A stretch of 64,000 nt of DNA from Haplosporangium gracile (taxonomy: Eukaryota; Mortierellomycota; Mortierellomycetes; Mortierellales; Mortierellaceae). A model generated the notes under the pieces. The model saw only the letters and a list, made by a program, of their open reading frames with translations. It was not told the DNA's origin and searched no databases. Each line of letters starts with the position of its first letter. The stretch's first letter is position 1. A program made the position numbers and the translations under genes. The stretch covers positions 1 to 64,000 of the forward strand of contig JAAAUF010000051.1 in assembly GCA_015499985.1 (NCBI GenBank), in the 5' to 3' direction. Shown one piece after another: positions 1 to 11,043 of this stretch.

Positions 1-454
1 GGGGGGGGGGTGCAAAGTGAAGGAAAGTGTATTTGGATCGTAAGATCTGAGGCCAAGAAAGTAACAAACGGAAGAAAAAGGAAGAGGAAAGGAGATAAAA
101 AGGGAAAAAGAGGCAAAGAGTGACAGATGGTGATATAGAGAGGAAGGAAAAGGAAAGAAGAAAGAAAGAAAGGAGGAAGATGCGTACAAGTCGAGGTGAG
201 GATGGATGAAGCAAGGGAAATAGAAGGGAAACAAAGGCGGTGGAGAACAGAATATCACTGCAGGCTTGGCTGCCTATGCAACTAAAAAAAAAGAAACGAT
301 GATCCTCCCTCATTCGCCTGTCCCGCCCTCTCACCCAAAAATTGAAACCAGACCATGCGTGTCTCGTCCTTCGTTGCATTGTTGTTGTATTTTTCCTGCC
401 GTCATCATGATCAGCCCAAGGATCTGCGCCAGAGTGATTCCTCCAACACAAAAC
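1..454. other. Purine-rich 3' flank, no gene seen
   Basis: The window opens with a run of G, then about 250 bases almost entirely A/G on the plus strand. From about 266 on, open frames on the plus strand are antisense to the polymerase gene and its 3' end. I see no supportable gene here. It probably contains the 3' UTR of the polymerase and intergenic DNA. Confidence 0.5.
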
Positions 455-3400
455 TCAGCACTCGCGTTCATACGGCTCCAGGTACTTGATCTTCAAGTAG
501 TCAAAAATCTCTCGCTCAGTCCTGCCTGCAACCCATCGGCCCTCGTTCACCTTCTTCCTGTTCTTGCCTCGCACCACATTGTCAAACAGACCCTTGTCGC
601 TAAGCCTCATCCCCCGGTTCGACGCCAAGAGACGCATGCTACGGTTACAGATGTCATTCCCTGTGAAGTACAACAACACCGCCCCTAGGTGCATCCACGG
701 AACAACCAGAATGTCGATGTGTCGATGGATCTGGTTCTCGCCCGGCAACTTGCAGATGCCCATATACTTGAAATGCTTGGGTCGTGTCGCGTAGTTATCT
801 TCCCACGCTGGCAAGGAGAGGTGGTCGACCAGGAACCCTTGGTTAATCAGATCCTTGAGGATGTGATCAATGATCATAAACAGCTCGTCGCCATTGTCGA
901 TGTTGGGCCTAGCCATCACAATGTCGATATCGCCACAATCTGGTTTACCTCGACGGTATGATCCTGTGACTTGCGATTGAATTTCTGGATGCAGCTTGTG
1001 AGCCACCGCCTCGACAACCATGCCGATCTGCTCCACCTCTGAGCGGGGAATTCGTACCAACAGATCCTATTTTTCGGTGGGGCAATCGATCATCGAAAAA
1101 ACATGTATGTTTGAGTAACACAAAATGTGACAATTAAAATAGCACAGACATGTTCTCGGTAAGTAAGAGTATCCTAGTAGAGCATCCTCGCAGCCTAAAC
1201 GTACGTCGAAGAACTTCAGTCCAGAAATTTGATTCTTGGTCAGATTAGGCAACGCTCTCACATCATCTAGCGTCCGCAGCCCATCGTTATACCATGCAGT
1301 CGCCATCTCGGAGCCCACTCCATACACACTCCTAAACAGCGTCTCTGTCTTTGACTTTTCCTGGTCCCAGTTTAGATGATCCAACTTCTTGATCCTGCCA
1401 AGGGAGATGCATTCGCCGATTTTCTGGGCTAGCTTCTTTCCAACGCGGGGGATTTTAAGCGCCATCTCCTCAGACTTGATCTCGTAGTCGAGCGCTCGAA
1501 TAGCCGTGATCGCCTTACGGTAATTGATGGCCTTGTAATGTTCATTCGAGCCCTTAACCTTACTCGTCTCATAGTAGTCCATTAGAACCTTTAGCTAAAC
1601 ACGTCGCAGGATTAGGGTTAGGCTGAATTTGAATTAAAAGGTTTTGGGAGACATCTGGCTACAGTGCAAGGCGAATAAGATGCAAAGTTACCTGTTCCAA
1701 AATATTCTTGTTGTATTTTGGTTCATCCTTTTGACCAGAAGTATGAGGCTCCTGACACCGGTACAGAATCTTGGAGCGGCGTTCACCCTATTGCAAGATT
1801 TGGAAGGGTGATCGTCAGATGTGGGTCTCCATTTCATTCGCGCTCATTCCTCACTGATGATCGTTCAATGTAAAGGCTGTTACCTCCGATTTTCCAGAGC
1901 TGATGATTTGTAGTAGAACATCATCCTTTGTGCCTCTATTTGTAGACTTTGGGCACTTACTGGCCCAATGACCCTGCTCTTGACACTCAAAGCACCTGTT
2001 CTCCTTCTTCAGTCTCTCCAAGGCCTCCGGTGGCAATTTGGTAGCGCCACTACTGGACTCGGTTTCCTTCTCCTTGACATCGCTTACTCCCAACTTGTTG
2101 TAGCCGTCTTCGCTCTCCTTGTCCTCCTCCTGGTCGTGTTCATCATCAGAGAGCTCTCCACCCTATCGCATATCGCCAGAGTTGAAGCGAGCGGATGTTT
2201 ATATCTCATTCTGGACACCATCATTCACCAAACCAATAAAACGAGGCAATGGGGTTTACCTCAAGCGAGCCTTCCTTGATGCCCAAAACGATATCGTTAA
2301 AAGCCACTTGCTCGCCGTTCTCGTTTCCATCGATAGTTTCAAACTTGGCGTACCGACGCTGATTCCCTGTATTAGGCTCTGCCAGCAGAGCACTGATTTT
2401 TAGAAGTGGTGGGGAATTGGCAACTGGAGCTTTGATCGGGATGATTTGCTGCGGCTTTGAGCGTGCTATCCTGTAACTTGCCGGTTCCATAGGCCTCTTG
2501 TACTGTTGAAAGCGACGATTATGTAGAAGACACCTTTGAGTCAGTAAAAGGCGACTGATTCATCATTCAATTTCGTCCGCAAGCCAATAAAGCAACCAGA
2601 GCCGCACCAAGATAGTGTCCACGAGCCATAGGTTGTTAACGATCTCTATTTTGGGCTAAAAGAAAGAAGAATTCAAAGGTAACCATTCGTCAGCGATAGT
2701 GGGCGACCTATAATATATAATGGCAAAATTACTTTGCAAAAGGACATAATAGACTGCAACACCAGCTTACATCAATAGTTTCCACGTGAAGGAACCTTTT
2801 GATTTTCTCGATATCGGATAACGCAGTGACAATATGAGAAGTCCTCTCTTGATCCAATGCCGGAGCGTCTTGGTTCCCGCGCGGATCCGTCGACAAAATC
2901 TTTTCCAACGGTCCAAGCCATTCCCATTTGAGTTCCAGCACTCGATCCCGAGAGAGAGAGAATACTGTCTTGTCCATAAGAGTTGGGATCACGTAGAGTC
3001 TCACAAGAGGAGCCATGTCATTTTCTGCGGGCGGTACGGTTGCTGGCGGAATGACCGATGTTGGACTACTGGAAGACGTATGTACCAAGCCTGATAACGT
3101 TGATGCTAATGAGTCCGCAGCTGGTAGTTCCCTGACCGAAGGTCCCACATGGGTTGTCGAAGAGGCAGAGTTAGCGATGACTACCGGACGTTCACTACCA
3201 TCGTCTTCACTGTCATCGTCGATTTCAATCACAGATCCTGACTTTGGTAGAGAGGTTGTCGTCGCAGACTTTCTGACGCTCCTGGTGACTATTACCGAAC
3301 TACTACTAGTTGGTATTGTTGGCGTCGCGGTTGATGGGCTCTCTGTTACATGTTGTTTCCGCCTAGAACCGATCCGACTGGCTACGGTCGTTACTACCGT

Positions 3401-4582
3401 CTTGTCCTTCTTGGTTCTTCCTCCTGTTTTGACTGGCGACGCCGGTGCTGATGGAGGACTGTTGCTGCTACTATTGCTGTGAGGCGCACTGTCGTGATTG
3501 TGCTCCAGTGTAATTGACTTTAGCAAAGTCCTGCCCAAATCCTTATTGTTTCTATCGTCTTGCTTCTTTGTTGGTCGATGTGCTTCTGCAGATTCGTCCA
3601 ACGATGTGCGATGTTTTTCAGCTCTCGAGGCAGGCGGCAGTGATAGGTCGTCATCGTCAATGGTAATAGCAGTCAAAGTGGATGAAGGTGCTGGAGTGGG
3701 TGTCGTGCTCATTGATCCGACGCCATCCAAGGTAAAGGTCAAGGATCGTTCTATTAATACTCCCGAGATTGATTCCACCGCAAGAGCAACTTCTGCCTCC
3801 TGCTCTATCCGGCCGACAGATCCGGAAGGCGACAGTGATACTAATGGTGGCGCTGGTGAGGATAGCTGTTCACGAGACGGAGATAACGAATGTCGGCCTA
3901 CAGATGTCGATTCCAGAGGCTTGTTGTTTGACACGGCTGAAAGTTCCGTGAGCGGTGCTTGAGGTGATAGTATTGGGGGAGCTGGATGCCGACGCTTGGA
4001 GCGTGTTCTTGGATACGTCGAAAACTCTTGATCCGGAAGTAGATTTGAGGATGGGTCGGACTGGACACTTGACGGCACGACCTCCGGGCTACCGTGGGAA
4101 CCCCGAGTAGGCGATATGGTGCGCATTGTTTTCTTGACGGATGTTTTGTTCAATATGAGCGAGTTGCACGAAGAGTCGATTGACAAGGAAGACGACGATG
4201 GCGACGAAAGAACTGGTAAAGGCGTTATGTCTGTTGTTGTTCCCGTTAGTTCTGTTATTGTTGGCGTGAGGTGCGACGAGGACGAGGCACCAATTGGAGG
4301 GGGAACAATACGGCGCTTCTTGCCTGCGGACTCAACCTTGAGACTGGGACCAACCAAGAGATCTTTAGGAATACGACCAGCGTTTTCCTCAGCAGCGGAT
4401 TCGATGGCACTGTCGAGGCGGGCGAACAGGCTCTCTCTGTTGGTCGGGAGGAGCGAAGTGGCGTTTTCGATGGAGGGGAGTGGAGGAGTGGAGGGTCGTT
4501 TCTTTGGGTTTACTGAGTGTGAATGTGACATGGACGAGTGCTGGTCGTTACTGCTATTGCTGCTCTTGTTGTTGCGAGTCAT
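455..4582 (-). CDS. POL4: Family-X DNA polymerase (Pol4/Pol lambda-like) with BRCT and CCHC zinc knuckle
   Basis: Gap-filling polymerase, expected in base-excision repair and non-homologous end joining in the nucleus. Seven exons join in frame to 1159 aa: 4582-2771, 2655-2608, 2502-2260, 2162-1884, 1787-1692, 1594-1205, 1066-455. Residues 1-520 are Ser/Thr/Pro-rich. A BRCT-like domain follows (about 520-625, ending in WLVDTI). Then come an acidic linker, a CCHC knuckle (CFEC...H...C, about 758-771), an 8-kDa/helix-hairpin-helix part (IPRVGKKLAQKI; VYGVGSEMA), and the palm. Catalytic Asp are about 1002 and 1004 (GDIDIV) and 1074 (RHIDILVV); YFTG is at about 1089. All key residues are present. 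The start is the ATG opening the longest exon, 217 bp from divergent APC4. Intron 2 uses a weak GTGCGG donor, so the BRCT end is least certain. Pol lambda versus Pol mu/Pol4 cannot be decided by eye. Confidence 0.9.
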
Positions 4583-4799
4583 GGTGTGTTTTTTGTTTAA
4601 TTGTGATTAAGGCATTTGCCAAGAGCAAAAGTAAGGATGAAAGTGTGGTATGTAAAGAGGGGTTCTTGGAGGTATGTATTGGATGTTGGTGGCAACACAC
4701 GGCGACAAGCTTGACAAATGCAGTCACGACTCACGGGCGGCAAACCGAAATGCAGGCAATTCTGACTTGAGTCAGAACTCATTTCAGCCTTTTGCCACA
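4583..4799. promoter_or_regulatory. Bidirectional promoter between Pol X and APC4
   Basis: The two start codons are head to head with 217 bases between them, so both promoters and 5' UTRs must fit here or overlap. I see no clear TATA box on either strand. Sharing is inferred from geometry only. Confidence 0.5.
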
Positions 4800-7700
4800 A
4801 TGACATCCATCTCTCCGCCTATGCAGCACCACACATCAGCGCAGCAGGAAGCAACCCAGAACACATTCTATCCTTACTCTGAGAACCAGATTCCAATCAA
4901 CCACAAGCTAGAAGCATGGTGTCCCTCGGCTGATCTAATCGCCCTCGTCAACTACGATAACAAGCTGGAACTCTATCGCCTGTCCTGGAGACTGCACTGG
5001 TCGGTCGCCGTCAAAGCGCCAACACCTTCAAATAGTTCGCGCTCAGGGACTCATGCCTTCTGGAACCGCCTCGGAGGAGCATTACAGCAGCAACGGATAG
5101 GCACTACGCCAGCAAAAGTCGTGTCGCTTACCTGGCGTCCGGATGGCAAGTAACATATTTGCTTCTCGAGCATTATTTTATGTTTTTCCGCGCAGGCATC
5201 TGAATTAATACCAATTGTTTTGATTAATATAGGCAAAGCTATTGCGGTTGGACTTGCCAATGGTGGAGTCAACATTTATGACTATCAGGACGGGTCGCTT
5301 GTTTCTAGCATTCAGCCTACAGGGTCAGGCAGCGCACATTGTCTCAAATGGACCGACATACATCTCGGGACACCCAACTACAGTTCAATGTTTGGTACCA
5401 ATGTACGCACAATCGACAGAACAAGCATGAACAGGCAACGCAAATCTAGGAAATGGATCGAATTCACCCTTGACGATTTGGTCCGCATATTTCTTGATAT
5501 AGAACACCCAAAAATCGACTCTCAAAGCGCTCCCAATGCTTTCGCCTATCCCTCCAACAAGCGCTCAGCAGCAAATGATGGAGCGGACAATGTTCAACAA
5601 GAATTTTATAGGCAGTGCAGGAGCAGGAGGCGCCAAGTCAGGACCGAGTCTGGAAGAAGGCTGCAGTGTATTGGATGAGGAGACGAGTCCTATCATGAAC
5701 GTTCTGTTCTTGGGCGATCACCGAGGGAGGTTTATGCTGCGTCTCTTTGAGGGCTTTGACATGGATGCTGTCTCCTTGCTGGATCTTCTCAAGATATGTG
5801 GCACAAAAGATTACCTAGTAAGCACTTCGCGGTCGCATTGTTTTTCTGGATATATCGCTATATTGTATCATCTGTTCCAAAGACTCACACACCTCTGTTG
5901 TCTTGTTTAGGGCGCACTTGACATATTGAAGGCAGATGTGCGGTTGGACTTGTCCGAAATCACTCTCATCGCTCGTGGGACTCATGCCAAGGAGGACTCA
6001 GGATCGGAACCTCTTCAACAACTGCTGCAGGCCACCCTCAGCGCCAGCTTACTCGTCAATCACTCTCAAGAGATTCGCATGCTCGGGTTACACAAGCGTC
6101 CTATGAAGAACTTGTTACAATACCTCAATGAGGGACTGCAGGTCATGAAAGCTGACCATAAGAAAATCAGTCAGATGGCCGAGGACTGTGTTGAGGGCCT
6201 GCAAAAGTCACTGACATCGAACGAAGGTAAATATCTTTTTTCCTTACATTGCAAGCTAAAATATTTGAAAATTAGTGAATTTACAGAACAAATAACGTCC
6301 TCGTTGGTAATGTCTTTGGTTATGTAGTAAAGACGACTCCGACGTACGAGTTTATCCAGATGCTTTTGACAGGACGTGCAAGCGATAGCATGGGACAGTA
6401 TTTGCAGCAGGAACTCAACACGCACGATCTCAAGCGCTGGGACAAATCTGTCAAAGCCGCGTACAAGAATCTTCAGCGCGTCGCATTCGAGTGTTTATTA
6501 CCAGCTTGTGAGAGACTTTTGGTTATCCTCTCAGATTTACTAGGCTTTAGTCGTTGGTATGTGTTTCTATAATCAACGTGTCAGAGAAGTTTCGTTGGAT
6601 ATGCACCTGGAGAAGGATCCTTACTAACATGTCGACTTGATGTAGGACCGAACAGTATGGACCTCTGCGGTTGGACGAGACATGTGTCTACAACTGCATC
6701 ATCATCGTGGGTGACTTTATGGGGGTAATCGAAGGACTCTTCCAGGCAATCAAAGTCGAAATGAAGCAGTTCTCGGAGTTTGAAAACTGGCTTGAACAAG
6801 GTACAGATCGCCTTTGTCTCTTTTGTTCCATCCTACCTTACGTTGCCTACAAGAGGAAGCTAACAGTACGCCATCTATGTTCACCGACAGTTCTCGAGAA
6901 ACTGCACCCGCCTGCCAGAGGACCAGACGACCCTGTTGACGAAGGACAAAAAGACTTTCCACCTGTCGATGTCAAGGGGGTTTCACAATATTTGAAAACG
7001 GGACTCACCAACAACGGCCTCGAGCGCTTTTTTCAGGAGGCGGACGAAATGTTAGCATCCAATAGTGATCAGAAGACTCCGAGATACGACACGGCCCCCT
7101 CTTATCCGATCGTATACTCATTTTCAGATGAACTTCGCGCCGCCTCGGCACTGAAAAACGCTAACTCGGACACTCAACCCCCGCCACAAAAGAAACCGAC
7201 CAACCCTTTTGCAGGCGCCGCCATCGCTGTAGCTATGGCTGGCCGAGGCTTCGGATCGTTGCCTTCCAAGAAGTCTCCTTCAGTCACTCTCTTCACAAAG
7301 TCATCGGCGTCAACCGTCCAATCTCCCAAACCTCAACCCGACGAAGTGCCCGTGTCCCCGCCATCCAAACCACCAACGCAGCTGACTCTTGAACAACATC
7401 TGGGGCTGATGACAACGCAGTGCTACGCGATCTTTGACGGCCCACAAAAGGCACTTGCAGAAAGCATGAGGGTTACGCATGTGGTAGAGGTACTAGAATG
7501 TAGACCAACAAACAGCGGTGACATCATCATGGAGAACACGGAAAACACAGAGGCCCAGATAATCCCCAAGTTTGCAACCCGATACTGCTACAATGTAAGG
7601 ATGCCATAAACACATGTGTGCAGATGCCTGGATTCGAATTGACTCTCTCACGCCACTAATTTTGACTGTTTGTTGGTTAAATCAGAGCCTTCTCCCTTGG

Positions 7701-8876
7701 CACTATTTGGTGGTATGCCTCGGACCAAGAGGTAACATCGCAGGATCACTTTGTAAGTGTTATAGCAAGTACGAATGTGCAAAGTGGTGGAGAATGTTCA
7801 TTATTAGAGACTAACATATTCTTTTATGGTATGTAGTAGTTGTACTCAGGTCTCAGAAGGCGATTCAGCGAGATGTAGACAGATCCAGGAGGGAGCAGGA
7901 AAGCGACCCCGTGATGACACCACAGAATCAGAAAAGAAAAGCACCGGAAAACGTTCAAGAGGAACCCGCCGCAGGCTCAGGGTCCCTCATACTTTCACGA
8001 ACGGTCAAGCTTTCATTCGTCAAACCAAAAACTGAACAACCGCCTACTTCAACTTTCACTGGACAGGAGAAGCTGATCTCGTTGTCAGATCAATACGAGC
8101 CCGCCTGCGGGCAGGATGTAGAAGTTGCAATATTTTCACTCCAAGAGCATGACTCTGCTCGAGCACCGTCTGCCATGTCTACAAATGGCCCGCATGGTCG
8201 GAGCAAGTCCTTAATGTCCGAGGAGATGAGCAAGACCGATATTTCCGAATCAGTCCTTGCGCTGGCCAAGGTGCAGAGCCCTCAAGCTTCTGAACCACAG
8301 CCGTTCTTTGAGGTCCGGGATCTCACATTCTTGGACGACAGCTCGCTTTGCATCTTGTTGAACTCTTCTAGATCTGTCGCTGCTACTGTCGACAACACAA
8401 ATCATGCGAGCGCCGCACATGATGACCAGTTTGTTGTGTCTGTTCCTCTGCTCACATCCAACCGTCCGTATCAACCATTATCGACATCGCTGGCGCCATC
8501 GGAAGCTCCCAATACTTCCCGCGACTGTGTTGTAGACAGACTACTACATGCTCTGGAGGCGATTTCTCAGGACGCACTTACCACCACACCCTCTTCACCC
8601 AGTACTTCGAGAGCCATCAATGTATACACGCTACCGATCGATCGATCCCGATGTGTCACGCCTTTGGACGGACAGACTTTGATGGATGTCGATAGTGCCT
8701 CTCGCTCGTTCTCGTTTTTGAAGTCCGCGTCGGAAGAGACCTTTTCATTAGGTGCTCAACAGCAGCAACAGAATGGACAGACGAGTGGACCCACCCGGAT
8801 AGCGTGCAATGACCGTGACAAGGGTCAAGTCATCAGCGTCCATAGTCATAACAAGATTAGTGTGTTGGATGTGTAA
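4800..8876 (+). CDS. APC4: Anaphase-promoting complex subunit 4
   Basis: Scaffold subunit of the APC/C ubiquitin ligase, which targets cyclins and securin in mitosis. Nine exons join in frame to 1113 aa: 4800-5145, 5233-5402, 5503-5817, 5911-6226, 6328-6556, 6646-6800, 6891-7594, 7686-7752, 7837-8876. The N-terminus matches the Apc4 WD40-type region (LEAWCPSADLIAL; VSLTWRPDGKAIAVGL; GVNIYDYQDG). The middle matches the long helical Apc4 domain (EFIQMLLTGRAS; LKRWDKSVKAAY). The C-terminal exon is longer and low-complexity, with a short Gln run. Intron 1 joins in frame only with a GC donor (G|GCAAGT) and a TAG acceptor. The ATG is chosen because it precedes the conserved N-terminus and lies 217 bp from the divergent gene. 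Confidence 0.9.
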
Positions 8877-8971
8877 ACCTTTCAACTGCAATAGCATTGC
8901 TTTATTTGTCTTCGATCTATGCTGCTATCTCTGTGAAAATGAGTGGATTGAAAAAGATGTTGGGCGTGGAC

Positions 8972-9211
8972 TTAAAAGACCCAGACGCAACAATGCTTTC
9001 CTGTTGAACATTGTTTTGACTCGAACCGCATCTTCCCGCAATCAGAGGTTGTACACTCGCCTCCTTTATCGGTACATGACGTATCCTTGGGCTTGTTGTG
9101 GGCAATCGTGAGTCCTTCGGGCGCTGACGTCAGCAAGGGTGAGGCCTTGACGATTGTTATCATTTGTATGAAGGCGAGGAGTGTGAAAACACTGAGGCAC
9201 GCGAGTTTCAT
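8972..9211 (-). CDS. Small secreted peptide with beta-defensin-type cysteine pattern
   Basis: Intronless 79-aa ORF starting at ATG. Residues 1-23 form a signal peptide (Lys2, then a Leu/Ile/Val-rich core ending VKAS). A short pro-region follows, then a compact C-terminal domain with six Cys at 46, 53, 58, 68, 74 and 75, spaced 6-4-9-5-0. A Gly two before the second Cys (GEC) and the terminal adjacent CC match the classical beta-defensin consensus. The mature part carries several Lys/Arg. No further residues follow the aromatic end VWVF. Function is not known; an antimicrobial or signalling role would be inference. The gene is convergent with APC4, whose stop is 95 bp away, so 3' UTRs probably overlap. 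Coding status is supported by the signal peptide plus the cysteine array; no homologue could be checked. Confidence 0.7.
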   Translation of the reverse strand: MKLACLSVFTLLAFIQMITIVKASPLLTSAPEGLTIAHNKPKDTSCTDKGGECTTSDCGKMRFESKQCSTGKHCCVWVF

Positions 9212-11043
9212 TGTGTGCGTGTTTGTATGTGAAGGTGAATTACGGTTTGGTGAAAAAGATTTGTTCTGGTGTATGAGTGTGTGGGAGAGAGTAGGAAGAG
9301 AAAGTGGGAAAGAGGTAAAATGTGGAGAGAAGCGATGTTTTATCCTCGTTTTGTTCGCTGAAGGGTGGATGGAATGAGGAATTTTCTCGACTCTCCCCCT
9401 CCCCCTTTTTTTCGCTTCTTGCCTCCTTCCTCACCTCTTGGACAAAAAAAGGCCTTGCTTCTCGTCGATACTCTTTGATTTGCTAGAGTAGTTGGCGTGT
9501 AAATACTTGCGAGCTCAGCCGAGGATAGAAAAATGTGAACCAGACTGAAGGCGCGTATCTCGCGCATTCTCTGTTGAAATTTAGTGCTCTTGTTTGTGTC
9601 TCTGGCTGCATGCACCGCCACTTTTGGTCAAGTTTGACACACGTCCAACTAACAGTTGAAAATGGTGTTCGGTTGGGAGGCGAATCGGGTGACTGTCATT
9701 GGGGAAAATGCAGCACGAATGATCAAAGGTGCTACCACAAGGACAATTGGCTTGTGGCAGCCGAGCGTTCATAGCGGCGTTGCCTTTTAATCCTTCGATG
9801 TTGGATCTTTTCCTCCTCCTTCATTTAGAACTCGAGGTCGCGTCGTTGATGCTTTGTTTACCTTTACTAATTTCTAAACTAAGTTACATAGTTTGTGGCA
9901 AGACACACGCTGTCATTAAGCCCCTCTCGCAAAACTGAAGATTCTATCTCAATGCTGCCAATAATGACTGGATATGATGACATGATGACGCTTCAATCTG
10001 CAATCCAAAAAGTACCTGAATGATCAATGAGAATCTTCCTCTATTGATCAAGAAGCCACCAACAGCCAAAGGGCCGACTCCTACCATTATTTGATGATAA
10101 GACCGAAATCGAAAGCGACGACGATTTTGTTTCGCCTGGTGTTCACAAATCTCCTTCTCCGTTAGCCATTCTAACACGACCTACTGGCCATGCATCCTAT
10201 TTATTATTTCATCCATAGAACAGTTCATTCTCATCTCAAAGTTGTTGATGCCCTCAAAATAAACACTTCTTTTTTAACTTCAAATGAATGCGTGTTTGAT
10301 CAAACTCTGAGGACATGGAAAAGTTTTTTTTTCCCGTTGGTAATATAGGTGCATCCAAAAAAAAATTGTTCATTGCAAAGAGACCAAGAGCAAACAAAAA
10401 GTAGAGCTTGCCTTTGTCCTTGCCTTGATATGTAACGCAATAAGTAACAAGTTTGTCTCCACACTCGCTTCTTTGGTTCATCTGTGAAATAGCAGCTTGA
10501 TTAAATTGTAAGTCAAATCCTGCTTCTTGTCTTTTTTTCAAAGTGGGATGGTGTAGTTAAGAGAAAAAAAACTCCCAGTAAAAAAGCTTGTGTTCCCAAA
10601 AGATAATGCTTGAGTGCCAAAGCAAAAGTACTCTGGCATACCGGATATGCACTGCTAGAGAAAGAAAGAGTGAGGGGCAGTAATGAAAAACTATAATCCC
10701 TCTGTTTGATGACAGCTGGTGTTGTTTGTTTTTGAAATTCAGACGATATGGTCCCTTCGAGACAAATACTCCTTACTTTCATCACTGATCGTGCCTGAGA
10801 TCCTGAATCAAAGAGAGAAAAAAAATATACTGTGTGATATCTGGTTCTCACTCTCATTTATTCTCTCTCCTTCCTTTCTCTCCTTCTCCGCACTCCCACT
10901 CTTCTCTTTTCCATTACTTTCGCATTGTCCGTCTTATTGTAAGTTTTCATTCTTACTCTTGACAGCCGACACTCATCTTCCTCTCTGTATCCAACTCGAC
11001 AAAATTGCCATCCACCCACCTTTTTCAATAGTGTTCATCAACC
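9212..11043. other. 1.8 kb without a confident gene
   Basis: 9240-9440 is purine-rich on the plus strand and is probably the CT-rich promoter and leader of the small secreted peptide. A minus-strand stretch at about 10012-10177 reads open, ends at a plausible GTACTT donor and has protein-like composition (FLINRG, RRRFRFRSYHQ). It has no ATG and no clear partner exon, so I do not call it. 10850-11040 is CT-rich on the plus strand and resembles the leaders of the array genes, consistent with the old promoter of the pseudogene that follows. Confidence 0.4.

Noticed and set aside
266..961. Plus-strand ORFs opposite the polymerase 3' exon
   Set aside because: The minus strand here encodes the conserved palm domain with all catalytic residues; the plus frames are shadows.
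10012..10177. Possible coding exon on the minus strand
   Set aside because: Protein-like wording and a donor are present, but no ATG, no acceptor with matching phase and no neighbouring exon could be found.
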